Part shown: positions 45,473-53,185 of the stretch, one piece after another
Position numbering within the stretch: the first letter of the stretch is position 1
How the letters are laid out: every line of letters begins with the position of its first letter
Assembly (NCBI RefSeq): GCF_001956855.1
Contig: NZ_MTHD01000007.1
Span: 1 to 64,000, forward strand
DNA from: Azonexus hydrophilus
GTDB lineage: Bacteria > Pseudomonadota > Gammaproteobacteria > Burkholderiales > Rhodocyclaceae
Direction of reading: 5' to 3'
Length of the DNA: 64,000 bases
Notes under the pieces: model-generated
What the model saw: only the letters and a program-made list of their open reading frames with translations
Database searches by the model: none
What the model was told of the DNA's origin: nothing
Translations under genes and position numbers: made by a program

Positions 45473-46323
45473 CACGCGGCTTTCCGGCGGGCGCTGGGCG
45501 CCGCGGCCTGGATGCGGACAATCTGCTCGACTTCTGCGGTCAACGCCTGCAGATCGGGAATATTGAAATCGCGTTCGAGGCAGATCGGCACGTCGCCGCC
45601 GATCCGCTCGCAGGCGGTCGTCAGCAGTTGCCAGACCGGGTCGATGACATCGGCGCCATGGGTGTCGATGCACAGCCCGTCGGCTTCGACCCAGTGGCCG
45701 GCGACATGCACGTAACAGGTGCGGTCCAGCGGCAGCGCATCCAGGAATTCGACCGCGTCAAAGCCGAAGTTGCGGCTGTTGACGTGGATGTTGTTGACGT
45801 CGAGATGGAGCAGGCAGTCGGCGTCGTGCACAATGCGCGTGATGAATTCGCTTTCCGCCATCTCGGCGCCCGGAGGTGCCGCGTAGTACGAGGCGTTTTC
45901 GATGCCGATGCGCAGGCCGAGGATGTCCTGGGCCTGACTGATGCGGTCGACCGTCCATTTCAGCGCTTTTTCGCTGAGCGGAATCGGCAGCAGGTCGTAG
46001 AGCTGGCTGTCGTCGGCGCACCAGGACAGGTGCTCGGTGTACAGCGTCATGCCGTGCTCGCCCATGAACTGCCGGATACGCCGCAGCAAGGCGGTGTCGA
46101 GCGGCGCGATGCCGCCCAGCGACAGCGACAGGCCGTGGCAGACGAAGGGATGGCGCTCGCTGAAAGCGCGCAGTTCGCGGGCCGAACGGCCGCCCATGCC
46201 AGCCCAGTTTTCCGGCGCGACTTCGAAGAACGAAATGCATTCGGGCACGCCGGCCTGCAATTCGCCGATCAGTTCGCGCCGGAAACCGAGCCCGGCGTCG
46301 CGGGGCGGGCGACCGGCTTGCAT
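45472..46323 (-). CDS. hvfB: DUF692 MNIO-type peptide maturase (HvfB/BufB-like)
   Basis: This 283-residue TIM-barrel protein belongs to the multinuclear non-haem iron-dependent oxidative enzymes. Candidate metal ligands are in the expected blocks: HGLSLSLGG (His63), LYTEHLSW (Glu97, His98), IGIENASYY (Glu142, Asn143), LLHLDVNNIHVN (Asp175, His180), YVHVAGHW (His206, His210), DTHG (Asp220, His222) and CLERD (Glu250). Such enzymes convert cysteines in KCG/EGKCG cores to oxazolone-thioamide or thiooxazole groups. The ATG at 46323 shares a base with the redoxin stop. The long open frame upstream of it is out-of-frame read-through of the redoxin gene. Confidence 0.92.
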   Translation of the reverse strand: MQAGRPPRDAGLGFRRELIGELQAGVPECISFFEVAPENWAGMGGRSARELRAFSERHPFVCHGLSLSLGGIAPLDTALLRRIRQFMGEHGMTLYTEHLSWCADDSQLYDLLPIPLSEKALKWTVDRISQAQDILGLRIGIENASYYAAPPGAEMAESEFITRIVHDADCLLHLDVNNIHVNSRNFGFDAVEFLDALPLDRTCYVHVAGHWVEADGLCIDTHGADVIDPVWQLLTTACERIGGDVPICLERDFNIPDLQALTAEVEQIVRIQAAAPSARRKAA

Positions 46324-46853
46324 CAGGCTTCGCCGCGTGCCGGGTAGTTCTTGGCCAGCACGAAATCGATGGCGCCGAGCATGTCGGCGAAATGCGGCCG
46401 GGCGAAGGGCATGGTCTGGACGCTGCCCCAGTACAGCGTCAGGTCGGGGCGTGCCAGGTAGATGCCGGGTTCGGAGAACAGCGCCGGCTCCTCGACGCCG
46501 GTCGAGGTCAGGCCGCGGCCGGTGGAAACGTACAGGCCCCAGGCGCGGGCCTGCTCGATGCTCAGGCCGTAGCCAAGGTCGAGGCGGCCGAGCGACCATT
46601 CGCTGGCGGCCAGTTGCGCCCGCTCCTGCGTGTCGGAAGACAACACCAGCAGCTCGACGCCGCGCTGGCCGAAGTCGTCGGCCAGGCGGTTGAGTTCGGT
46701 CAGGTAGGCGCGGCACAGCGGGCAGTGGTAGCCACGGTAGAAAACGACCAGGCTGAAATTTCCGGCCTGGCCGGAGCGGAGCTGCAGGCCGTTGCCGGAC
46801 AGCGATTCGACGGCCAGCGCGGGAACCGGCTGGCGGGGCATCAGGGAAGGCAT
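46323..46853 (-). CDS. AhpC/TSA-type redoxin in the modified-peptide operon
   Basis: The 176-residue protein has a peroxiredoxin/thioredoxin-like fold with YRGYHCPLCRAYLTEL, where two cysteines (44 and 47) form a CPLC motif. That CxxC arrangement is closer to a thiol-disulfide oxidoreductase than to a classic peroxidase. No signal peptide is seen, so it is cytosolic, as expected for the maturation step. It sits between the precursor and the MNIO gene, overlapping the latter by one base. It may protect or reduce precursor cysteines before modification; this is inference. Confidence 0.85.
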   Translation of the reverse strand: MPSLMPRQPVPALAVESLSGNGLQLRSGQAGNFSLVVFYRGYHCPLCRAYLTELNRLADDFGQRGVELLVLSSDTQERAQLAASEWSLGRLDLGYGLSIEQARAWGLYVSTGRGLTSTGVEEPALFSEPGIYLARPDLTLYWGSVQTMPFARPHFADMLGAIDFVLAKNYPARGEA

Positions 46854-46877
46854 GCTCGGATATCCTAGGGTTGGTGT

Positions 46878-46900
46878 GGCGCGGATTCCGGCCCCGCGCC
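46878..46900 (-). promoter_or_regulatory. Stem-loop between precursor and redoxin genes
   Basis: GGCGCGG and CCGCGCC pair with a nine-base loop and no T-run. It lies in the 69-base gap after the precursor stop. It could stabilise the precursor mRNA or partly block read-through so that precursor exceeds enzyme. Confidence 0.5.
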
Positions 46901-46922
46901 TTGCCGGATCAGTCGCTTCGGA

Positions 46923-47249
46923 TTACTTGGCGGCGCCGCACTTGCCGTCAGCCGACTTCTTGTCAGCGCCGCATTTGGCATCGGCCTTCTTGTCGGCACC
47001 ACATTTGGCATCGGCCTTCTTGTCCGCACCGCACTTGGCATCCGCTTTCTTGTCGGCGCCACACTTGGCGTCGGATTTCTTGGCCCCGCACTTGCCGTCG
47101 GTACCCTTGGTGTCGGCCTGCGCCAACTGGTAACCCGCCTGCAGCTGGCTGGCGGAGAAGGGATTGTCGGCGGCGTTGGCCACCGGGGTCAGGGCAACGG
47201 CAGCGAAGGCAGAGGCGGCGGCCAGGGAAGCAAAATTCTGTTTTTTCAT
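46923..47249 (-). CDS. hvfA: Secreted repeat peptide, HvfA/bufferin-like MNIO-RiPP precursor
   Basis: The 108-residue precursor has a signal peptide (residues 1-26, cut after VANA), a leader-like stretch NPFSASQLQAGYQLAQAD (29-46) typical of HvfA-type precursors, and a core with six cysteines (54, 63, 73, 83, 93, 104). Each cysteine sits in a KCG motif: DGKCG twice and DAKCG four times. The four central units are near-identical 10-residue repeats, AKCGADKKAD. Lysine and aspartate make the core very hydrophilic. GGAGAA lies before the ATG. It heads the operon and has its own ECF-type promoter. The likely product is a metal-binding (copper or similar) periplasmic peptide; the metal is not proven. 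Confidence 0.9.
   Translation of the reverse strand: MKKQNFASLAAASAFAAVALTPVANAADNPFSASQLQAGYQLAQADTKGTDGKCGAKKSDAKCGADKKADAKCGADKKADAKCGADKKADAKCGADKKSADGKCGAAK
46951..47070. repeat. Four tandem 30-bp units encoding the precursor core
   Basis: Units 46951-46980, 46981-47010, 47011-47040 and 47041-47070 are near-identical, with a fifth degenerate unit after them. Each encodes one KCG core plus spacer. The length of exactly ten codons lets copy number change without a frameshift. Confidence 0.9.
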
Positions 47250-47300
47250 GTCGATTCTCCATCAGGGTTGAGGTGGTCTGCCGGTGGCAGTCCGGGGAAT

Positions 47301-47318
47301 CCGGGTGCGCGCACCCGG
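47301..47318. promoter_or_regulatory. 18-bp perfect palindrome in the precursor leader
   Basis: CCGGGTGCG and CGCACCCGG are perfect inverted halves. It lies between the ECF-type promoter and the precursor start codon, so it could be an operator or an mRNA hairpin. Confidence 0.5.
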
Positions 47319-47330
47319 GTTTCCTGATTG

Positions 47331-47360
47331 CTTGGTCGGCAGGTTCGGCGAAAACTTACA
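47331..47360 (-). promoter_or_regulatory. ECF-type promoter of the peptide precursor gene
   Basis: On the minus strand TGTAAG (47360-47355) is followed by TTTTCGCC-N7-CCGACCAAG ending at 47331. It differs from the copy before the thioredoxin gene only by one base between TGTAAG and TTTT and in the seven-base spacer. No ECF sigma gene is in the window. Confidence 0.68.
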
Positions 47361-47518
47361 AAAATTTTCAACTGGTGGCGTGCCAGCCGGGCTTTCATCC
47401 CGTTTTCGCTGTCAACGCAGGAGAGACCGCACTTTTCAGCAGGGGTTCAAACCTCGCTGCCGGGTTCATTCCAGTGCATGTTGTGCCGATGTTTTGCGTG
47501 TCGGCTCATGCAGATGGA

Positions 47519-47547
47519 TTGTATTTCTCGAAACGCCTACATATACT
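47519..47547 (+). promoter_or_regulatory. Sigma-70 promoter of the 76-residue gene
   Basis: TTGTAT (47519-47524), a 17-base spacer and TATACT (47542-47547). The start codon at 47579 follows a GGGGG ribosome site. Confidence 0.6.
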
Positions 47548-47578
47548 CGTTCTACTGCTTTGATCTTGCGGGGGTTTT

Positions 47579-47809
47579 ATGCTGGCTGGCACAATAAGCA
47601 AATATCTGTTCCGGATCCGGACGCGCAACGGTGTGATCGTCGAACACCTGTCGTTCTATGGTCGGGATGAAGCCGAGGCGCGGCGCAAGGTGGCGCAGAT
47701 ATACAACTACTGCGAAGTCCTGGAATGCGTTCATCAGCAGGTCACCATGAACGGGCGCCTGGGAACGGTCAATTACGAGGATGTGGTGGACCTGATCAGC
47801 GCATCGTGA
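47579..47809 (+). CDS. Small conserved-looking hypothetical protein (76 aa)
   Basis: I do not recognise this protein. It is soluble, mixed alpha/beta, starts MLAGTISKYLFRIRTRNG and contains YNYCEVLECVHQQV. It has a good promoter and a GGGGG ribosome site four bases before the ATG, which supports expression. Its 3' end overlaps the convergent ParA gene by 14 bases. Confidence 0.65.
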   Translation: MLAGTISKYLFRIRTRNGVIVEHLSFYGRDEAEARRKVAQIYNYCEVLECVHQQVTMNGRLGTVNYEDVVDLISAS

Positions 47810-48572
47810 CCGGCAGGCTGCCACGCTCGACCAACTCGCCGAGCAGGTTGCGGTAGTCGTGCGCGCCGGTGCTGCCGGCGTTGTGCCGGAATACATCCTG
47901 GTTCAGCGACGGGCTTTCTGCCACAGTGACATTTTCTGAAATCACGGTGTCGAGCACATCGTCACCGTAGCGCTCGCGCAGCTTGTTGCGTACGTCGTCG
48001 CTCATCCGGCGCCGGCGGTCGAAGCGGGTCAGCAGGTAATATCGGTTGACCCGGCGTTTCATCACCGGTTCGAGCACCTGCAGCGTCCGCGTGATGTGAT
48101 CGGCGGCCTGCAGCGACAGGTAGTCGGTGGATACCGGGATGATCAGGCAGTCGCAGGCAAAGATGGCGTTGAGCGCCAGCACGCCGATGTAGGGACAGCA
48201 GTCGATCAGGCACTGGCGGTCGGGCTGGGATTCCTCGAGGGCATCGAGTCCGTGGCGCAGCTTGTTGAGGATCGCCGGCCCCTTGCCGAAGATCGAATCG
48301 ACCTTGATCAATTGCTGGTGAGCGGGAATGAGTCGGCCGATGTGCTCCCAGTCGACTTCCAGTTCGCGCAGCGTGTGCTGTTCCTGGAAAAACGAGAAGA
48401 GACTCTGGTTGGCATCCAGCGGCGCCTTGCCATGAATGCTCGACAGGTGTCCCTGCGGATCGAGATCGATCAGCAGCGGCGGATTGCCCGAGCGGTTCAG
48501 GGCGGCCCCGAGATTGAGTGCGGTCGTCGTCTTTCCGACGCCGCCTTTCTGGTTGAATATGGCGATTCGCAT
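47796..48572 (-). CDS. Orphan ParA/MinD-family ATPase
   Basis: The 258-residue protein has a deviant Walker A KGGVGKTTT (residues 9-17) and LLIDLDPQGHLSS, LIDCCPYIGVLALNAIFACD and VSTDYLSLQAAD, as in chromosomal ParA-like positioning ATPases. No ParB gene or parS-like site is adjacent, so it is not a standard partition pair. Such orphans position protein clusters, chemoreceptors or pili in other species; the cargo here is unknown. It is divergent from argD. Confidence 0.88.
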   Translation of the reverse strand: MRIAIFNQKGGVGKTTTALNLGAALNRSGNPPLLIDLDPQGHLSSIHGKAPLDANQSLFSFFQEQHTLRELEVDWEHIGRLIPAHQQLIKVDSIFGKGPAILNKLRHGLDALEESQPDRQCLIDCCPYIGVLALNAIFACDCLIIPVSTDYLSLQAADHITRTLQVLEPVMKRRVNRYYLLTRFDRRRRMSDDVRNKLRERYGDDVLDTVISENVTVAESPSLNQDVFRHNAGSTGAHDYRNLLGELVERGSLPVTMR

Positions 48573-48668
48573 GGTTTTGCCGTTCTATACAAGGCGCTAT
48601 TTTTCACTTAACATTCAGCTTTCTGCAACTCTTTCCGGATATTTCTTCGGTTCGGGTCGCAATCGTTC

Positions 48669-48697
48669 CGGCGGCGGTGGCCGCCGTTTTCGTTTTA
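48669..48697 (+). terminator. Terminator-like hairpin in the argD leader
   Basis: CGGCGGC-GGTG-GCCGCCG gives a seven-pair stem followed by TTTTCGTTTTA, 13 bases before the argD ATG. No rightward gene lies just upstream, so it probably sits within the argD 5' leader and could act as an attenuator. Confidence 0.5.
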
Positions 48698-48709
48698 TGG
48701 GGTTGCCTC

Positions 48710-49882
48710 ATGTCGCATGTCATGAATACCTATGCCCGGCTACCGGTGGCTTTCAGCCACGGCAAAGGCAGCCGGATCACCGATACCGAAGGGCGCGAGT
48801 ATCTGGATGCGCTGTCCGGGATCGCGGTCAATACCCTGGGTCATGCCCATCCGAAACTGGTCGCCGCGATCGCCGCGCAGGCCGGCCGCATGCTGCACAC
48901 GTCCAATCTCTACGGGATGACCGGCCAGGAACTACTGGCCGACAAGCTGTGCGCGCTGTCCGGGATGGAGGAAGTCTTCTTCTGCAATTCCGGTTGCGAA
49001 GCCAACGAGGCGGCAATCAAGCTGGCGCGTTTCTACGGCCACAAGAAGGGTATCGAGAACCCGACCATCATCGTCATGGAAAAGGCCTTCCATGGCCGTA
49101 CCATGGCGACCCTGTCGGCCACCGGCAACCGCAAGGCGCAGGCCGGCTTCGAGCCGCTGGTCTCGGGCTTCGTGCGCGTTCCCTACAACGACCTCGACGC
49201 CATCAAGGCGGTGGTTGACCACAACAAGAACATTGTTGCCGTCATGCTGGAAATCATCCAGGGCGAGGGCGGCATCTACCTGGCTTCGATCGATTACCAG
49301 AAGGCACTGCGCCAGTTCTGCGACGAGCACGGCCTGCTGCTGATCTGCGACGAAGTGCAGTGCGGCATGGCGCGGACCGGCAACTGGTTCGGTTACCAGA
49401 TCGCCGGCATCCGGCCGGACATCGCGACGCTGGCCAAGGGCCTTGGCTCCGGTGTGCCGATCGGTGCCTGCATGGCCAGCGGCAAGGCGGCCGGCCTGTT
49501 CGGTCCGGGTAACCACGGTTCGACCTTCGGCGGCAATCCGCTGGCCTGCACGGCGGCGCTGACGACCATCGAATGCATCGAGGAAGAGGGCCTGCTGGCC
49601 AACGCCGAGCGCATCGGTGCGCTGATCCGCCAGTTGTTTGCCGAGGCGCTCGCGGCGACGCCAGGTGTCGTCGAAATCCGCGGTCACGGTCTGATGATCG
49701 GCATCGAGCTCGACCGGCCGTGTGGTGAACTGGTGGGCAAGGCGCTGGCTGCCGGCCTGCTGATCAACGTTACCGGTGACAAGGTGGTACGTCTGCTGCC
49801 CTCCCTCAATTTCAGCGAAAATGACGCACGCGAGCTGGTTGACCGCAGCACGCCGCTGATCAAGGCTTTCCTGGCGGGCTGA
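48710..49882 (+). CDS. argD: Acetylornithine aminotransferase
   Basis: ArgD is a PLP enzyme that converts N-acetylglutamate semialdehyde to N-acetylornithine; it may also serve lysine synthesis. The 390-residue protein shows FFCNSGCEANEAAIKLAR, AFHGRTMATLSATGN, LLICDEVQCGMARTG and the PLP lysine in TLAKGLGSG (Lys243). The ATG at 48710 is favoured; ATG 48722 is possible. argF follows two bases after its stop, then argG, forming an arginine block. Confidence 0.94.
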   Translation: MSHVMNTYARLPVAFSHGKGSRITDTEGREYLDALSGIAVNTLGHAHPKLVAAIAAQAGRMLHTSNLYGMTGQELLADKLCALSGMEEVFFCNSGCEANEAAIKLARFYGHKKGIENPTIIVMEKAFHGRTMATLSATGNRKAQAGFEPLVSGFVRVPYNDLDAIKAVVDHNKNIVAVMLEIIQGEGGIYLASIDYQKALRQFCDEHGLLLICDEVQCGMARTGNWFGYQIAGIRPDIATLAKGLGSGVPIGACMASGKAAGLFGPGNHGSTFGGNPLACTAALTTIECIEEEGLLANAERIGALIRQLFAEALAATPGVVEIRGHGLMIGIELDRPCGELVGKALAAGLLINVTGDKVVRLLPSLNFSENDARELVDRSTPLIKAFLAG

Positions 49883-49884
49883 GC

Positions 49885-50805
49885 ATGAGCATCAAACACT
49901 ATCTGCAATTCAAGGATTTCACCCGCGAGGAGTATGACTACCTGTTCCAGCGCACGCGCTGGATCAAGGACCAGTTCAAGTCCTACCAGAAATACTGGCC
50001 GCTTTCGGATCGCACGCTGGTGATGATCTTCGAGAAGGCGAGTACGCGTACGCGCCTGTCGTTCGAGGCCGGCATGCATCAGCTGGGCGGTTCGGCGATC
50101 TACCTGAACACCCGCGATTCGCAACTCGGTCGCGGCGAGCCGGTCGAGGACGCCGCCCAGGTCATCTCGCGCATGAGCGACCTGGTGATGATCCGCACCT
50201 TCGAGCAGGACATCATCGAGCGCTTCGCCGCCAATTCGCGGGTGCCGGTGATCAACGGCCTGACCAACGAATATCATCCATGCCAGATCCTCGCCGATAT
50301 CTACACCTACATCGAGCATCGCGGCAGCATCCAGGGCAGGACCGTGGCCTGGGTCGGCGATTCGAACAACATGTGCAATACCTGGCTGCAGGCCGCCGAA
50401 GTGCTGGACTTCAACGTCCATGTGTCGACGCCGCCGGGCTATGAAGTCGAACCGGAACGCGCCGGCCTGTACGGCACGGCCAATTTCGAACAGTTTGCCG
50501 ATCCGATGGACGCCTGCCGCGGCGCCGACCTGGTGACCACCGACGTGTGGACGTCGATGGGTTTCGAGGCCGAGAACGAAGAACGCCTGAAGGCTTTTGC
50601 CGACTGGTGTGTCGATGGTGACATGATGCACGTGGCCAACGCGGGTGCGCTGTTCATGCACTGCCTGCCGGCGCATCGCGGCGAGGAAGTCACCGCCGAG
50701 GTGATCGACGGGCCGCAATCGGTGGTCTGGGACGAAGCGGAGAACCGCTTGCATGTCCAGAAGGCTTTGATGGAATACCTGCTGCTCGGCCGTCTCAAGG
50801 TCTGA
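49885..50805 (+). CDS. argF: Ornithine carbamoyltransferase
   Basis: ArgF makes citrulline from ornithine and carbamoyl phosphate. The 306-residue protein has the carbamoyl-phosphate motif STRTR (53-57), the HPCQ block (NEYHPCQILADIYT), the ornithine loop region DVWTSMG and the catalytic FMHCLPAHRGEE. It lies between argD and argG on the same strand. Confidence 0.96.
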   Translation: MSIKHYLQFKDFTREEYDYLFQRTRWIKDQFKSYQKYWPLSDRTLVMIFEKASTRTRLSFEAGMHQLGGSAIYLNTRDSQLGRGEPVEDAAQVISRMSDLVMIRTFEQDIIERFAANSRVPVINGLTNEYHPCQILADIYTYIEHRGSIQGRTVAWVGDSNNMCNTWLQAAEVLDFNVHVSTPPGYEVEPERAGLYGTANFEQFADPMDACRGADLVTTDVWTSMGFEAENEERLKAFADWCVDGDMMHVANAGALFMHCLPAHRGEEVTAEVIDGPQSVVWDEAENRLHVQKALMEYLLLGRLKV

Positions 50806-50837
50806 TCGGCATTGTCAAAACGTAATTGGAAAAACAA

Positions 50838-52073
<1,236 letters not shown>

Positions 52074-52076
52074 GTC

Positions 52077-52301
52077 ATGGAAGGTGGCACCCTGTTCGGC
52101 CTGACCGAGGAGCAGATTGCAGATTTCGGCTCAACCTGGGGTGTTGGCGCCTTCATCCTGTTCATGCTGTTCATCATCGGCGAGATCGCCTGGAAGTCGA
52201 AAGCCGGCAAGACGGGCACCTTCGTGCTCTTCTTCGTGCTGGCGTTCGGCATGGTCGGCTTCATCGCCAAATCCGTCATTCAGAAACTCTGGGGTATTTA
52301 A
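52077..52301 (+). CDS. DUF2788 small membrane protein
   Basis: The 74-residue protein starts three bases after argG and has two membrane segments (GAFILFMLFIIGEIAW and TFVLFFVLAFGMVGFIAKSVI) with a short charged loop. It matches the DUF2788 family found in betaproteobacteria, often next to ppnP. Function unknown. Confidence 0.82.
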   Translation: MEGGTLFGLTEEQIADFGSTWGVGAFILFMLFIIGEIAWKSKAGKTGTFVLFFVLAFGMVGFIAKSVIQKLWGI

Positions 52302-52619
52302 ATGTCGCAATACGACAACGTTTCCGTGGTCAAGAAGGCCAATGTTTATTTCGATGGCAAGTGCGTCAGCCACACCGTCGTCCTGGCTGATGGTACGAAG
52401 AAAACCGTCGGCGTGATCCTGCCGTCCAGCCTGACCTTCAATACCGGCGCGCCGGAAATCATGGAAGGCGTCGGCGGTTCGTGCCGCGTCAAGCTCAAGG
52501 GCGAGTCCGAGTGGACGACCTGGGGCGAAGGCCAGTCCTTCAACGTGCCGGGCAACTCTTCCTTCGAGATTTCCGTCGCCGAAGGCGATGCCTACCATTA
52601 CGTCTGCCACTTTGGATAA
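52302..52619 (+). CDS. ppnP: Pyrimidine/purine nucleoside phosphorylase (DUF1255)
   Basis: The 105-residue single-domain cupin matches Ppn[56 protein letters not shown] and YHYVCHFG. PpnP phosphorolyses a broad range of nucleosides in nucleotide salvage. It starts directly after the DUF2788 stop and is followed five bases later by the yajQ-like gene. Confidence 0.9.
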   Translation: MSQYDNVSVVKKANVYFDGKCVSHTVVLADGTKKTVGVILPSSLTFNTGAPEIMEGVGGSCRVKLKGESEWTTWGEGQSFNVPGNSSFEISVAEGDAYHYVCHFG

Positions 52620-52624
52620 TCGCC

Positions 52625-53119
52625 ATGCCGAGCTTTGACTTCACCTCCGAAGCGGACATGGTGGCGTTGAAGAACGCTGTCGACATCACCATCCGTCAGA
52701 TCGACAACCGTTATGACTTCAAGGGCACCTCGGCCAAGGTCGAGTTGAACGAGAAGGACAAGGTCATCACGCTGCACGGCGATTCAGATTTCCAGCTCGA
52801 CCAGATCAAGGACATCCTCTTCCCCGGCATGGAGAAGAAGGAAGCCGAGAGCACCAAGCGCCTGGATCACCAGCCGGTGCAGAAGGTGTCCGGCAACAAG
52901 GTCAAGCAGGAACTGAAGATCAAGAACGGCATCGAGAGCGAGATGGCGAAGAAGATCGTGAAGATGATCAAGGATGCCAAGCTCAAGGTCCAAGCCTCGA
53001 TCCAGGGCGATGAAGTGCGTGTTCAGGGCGCCAAGCGCGACGATCTGCAGGAGTGCATCGCGCTGGTCAAGAAGACGATCACCGACTTCCCGATCAAGTA
53101 CGGCAATTTCCGCGATTGA
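52625..53119 (+). CDS. yajQ: YajQ family nucleotide/cyclic di-GMP-binding protein
   Basis: The 164-residue protein is a standard YajQ: MPSFDFTSEADMVALKNAVD, RYDFKGTSAKVEL, KRLDHQPVQKVSGNKVKQE and VRVQGAKRDDLQECI. Some members bind cyclic di-GMP and act as transcription cofactors; others have been linked to phage gene expression. The last codon is followed at once by a palindromic copy of the dispersed word and then a terminator. Confidence 0.94.
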   Translation: MPSFDFTSEADMVALKNAVDITIRQIDNRYDFKGTSAKVELNEKDKVITLHGDSDFQLDQIKDILFPGMEKKEAESTKRLDHQPVQKVSGNKVKQELKIKNGIESEMAKKIVKMIKDAKLKVQASIQGDEVRVQGAKRDDLQECIALVKKTITDFPIKYGNFRD

Positions 53120-53135
53120 TTGCGGTCGACCGCAA
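53120..53135. repeat. 16-bp palindromic copy of the dispersed word after yajQ
   Basis: TTGCGGTCGACCGCAA is a perfect palindrome immediately after the yajQ stop codon and ten bases before the bidirectional terminator. Confidence 0.9.
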
Positions 53136-53144
53136 CAAAATGAC

Positions 53145-53170
53145 AAAAAGGCAGCCGCGGCTGCCTTTTT
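53145..53170. terminator. Bidirectional intrinsic terminator
   Basis: AAAAAGGCAGCC and GGCTGCCTTTTT are perfect inverted halves around GC. It sits between the convergent yajQ and amidotransferase genes and has T-runs in both directions. Confidence 0.9.
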
Positions 53171-53185
53171 GCTTTCGTTCCCGGG

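Larger units (their letters stand above)
47250..47578. other. 329-bp intergenic region between the peptide operon and a rightward small gene
   Basis: It holds the ECF-type promoter for the precursor (47331-47360), an 18-bp perfect palindrome in its leader (47301-47318) and a sigma-70 promoter for the rightward gene (47519-47547). I see no further gene or RNA. Confidence 0.7.

Noticed and set aside
46951..47070. 30-bp direct repeats as a CRISPR array
   Set aside because: The units are contiguous without spacers, are in frame and encode the precursor core.
47442..47455. GGTTCAAACC resembling a tRNA T-loop, as for a tRNA fragment or attachment site
   Set aside because: No acceptor, D or anticodon arm can be folded around it and there is no integrase or direct repeat nearby.
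47796..48700. Plasmid or chromosome partition locus (ParA with parB/parS)
   Set aside because: No ParB gene and no parS-like palindrome is nearby; the ATPase looks like an orphan.
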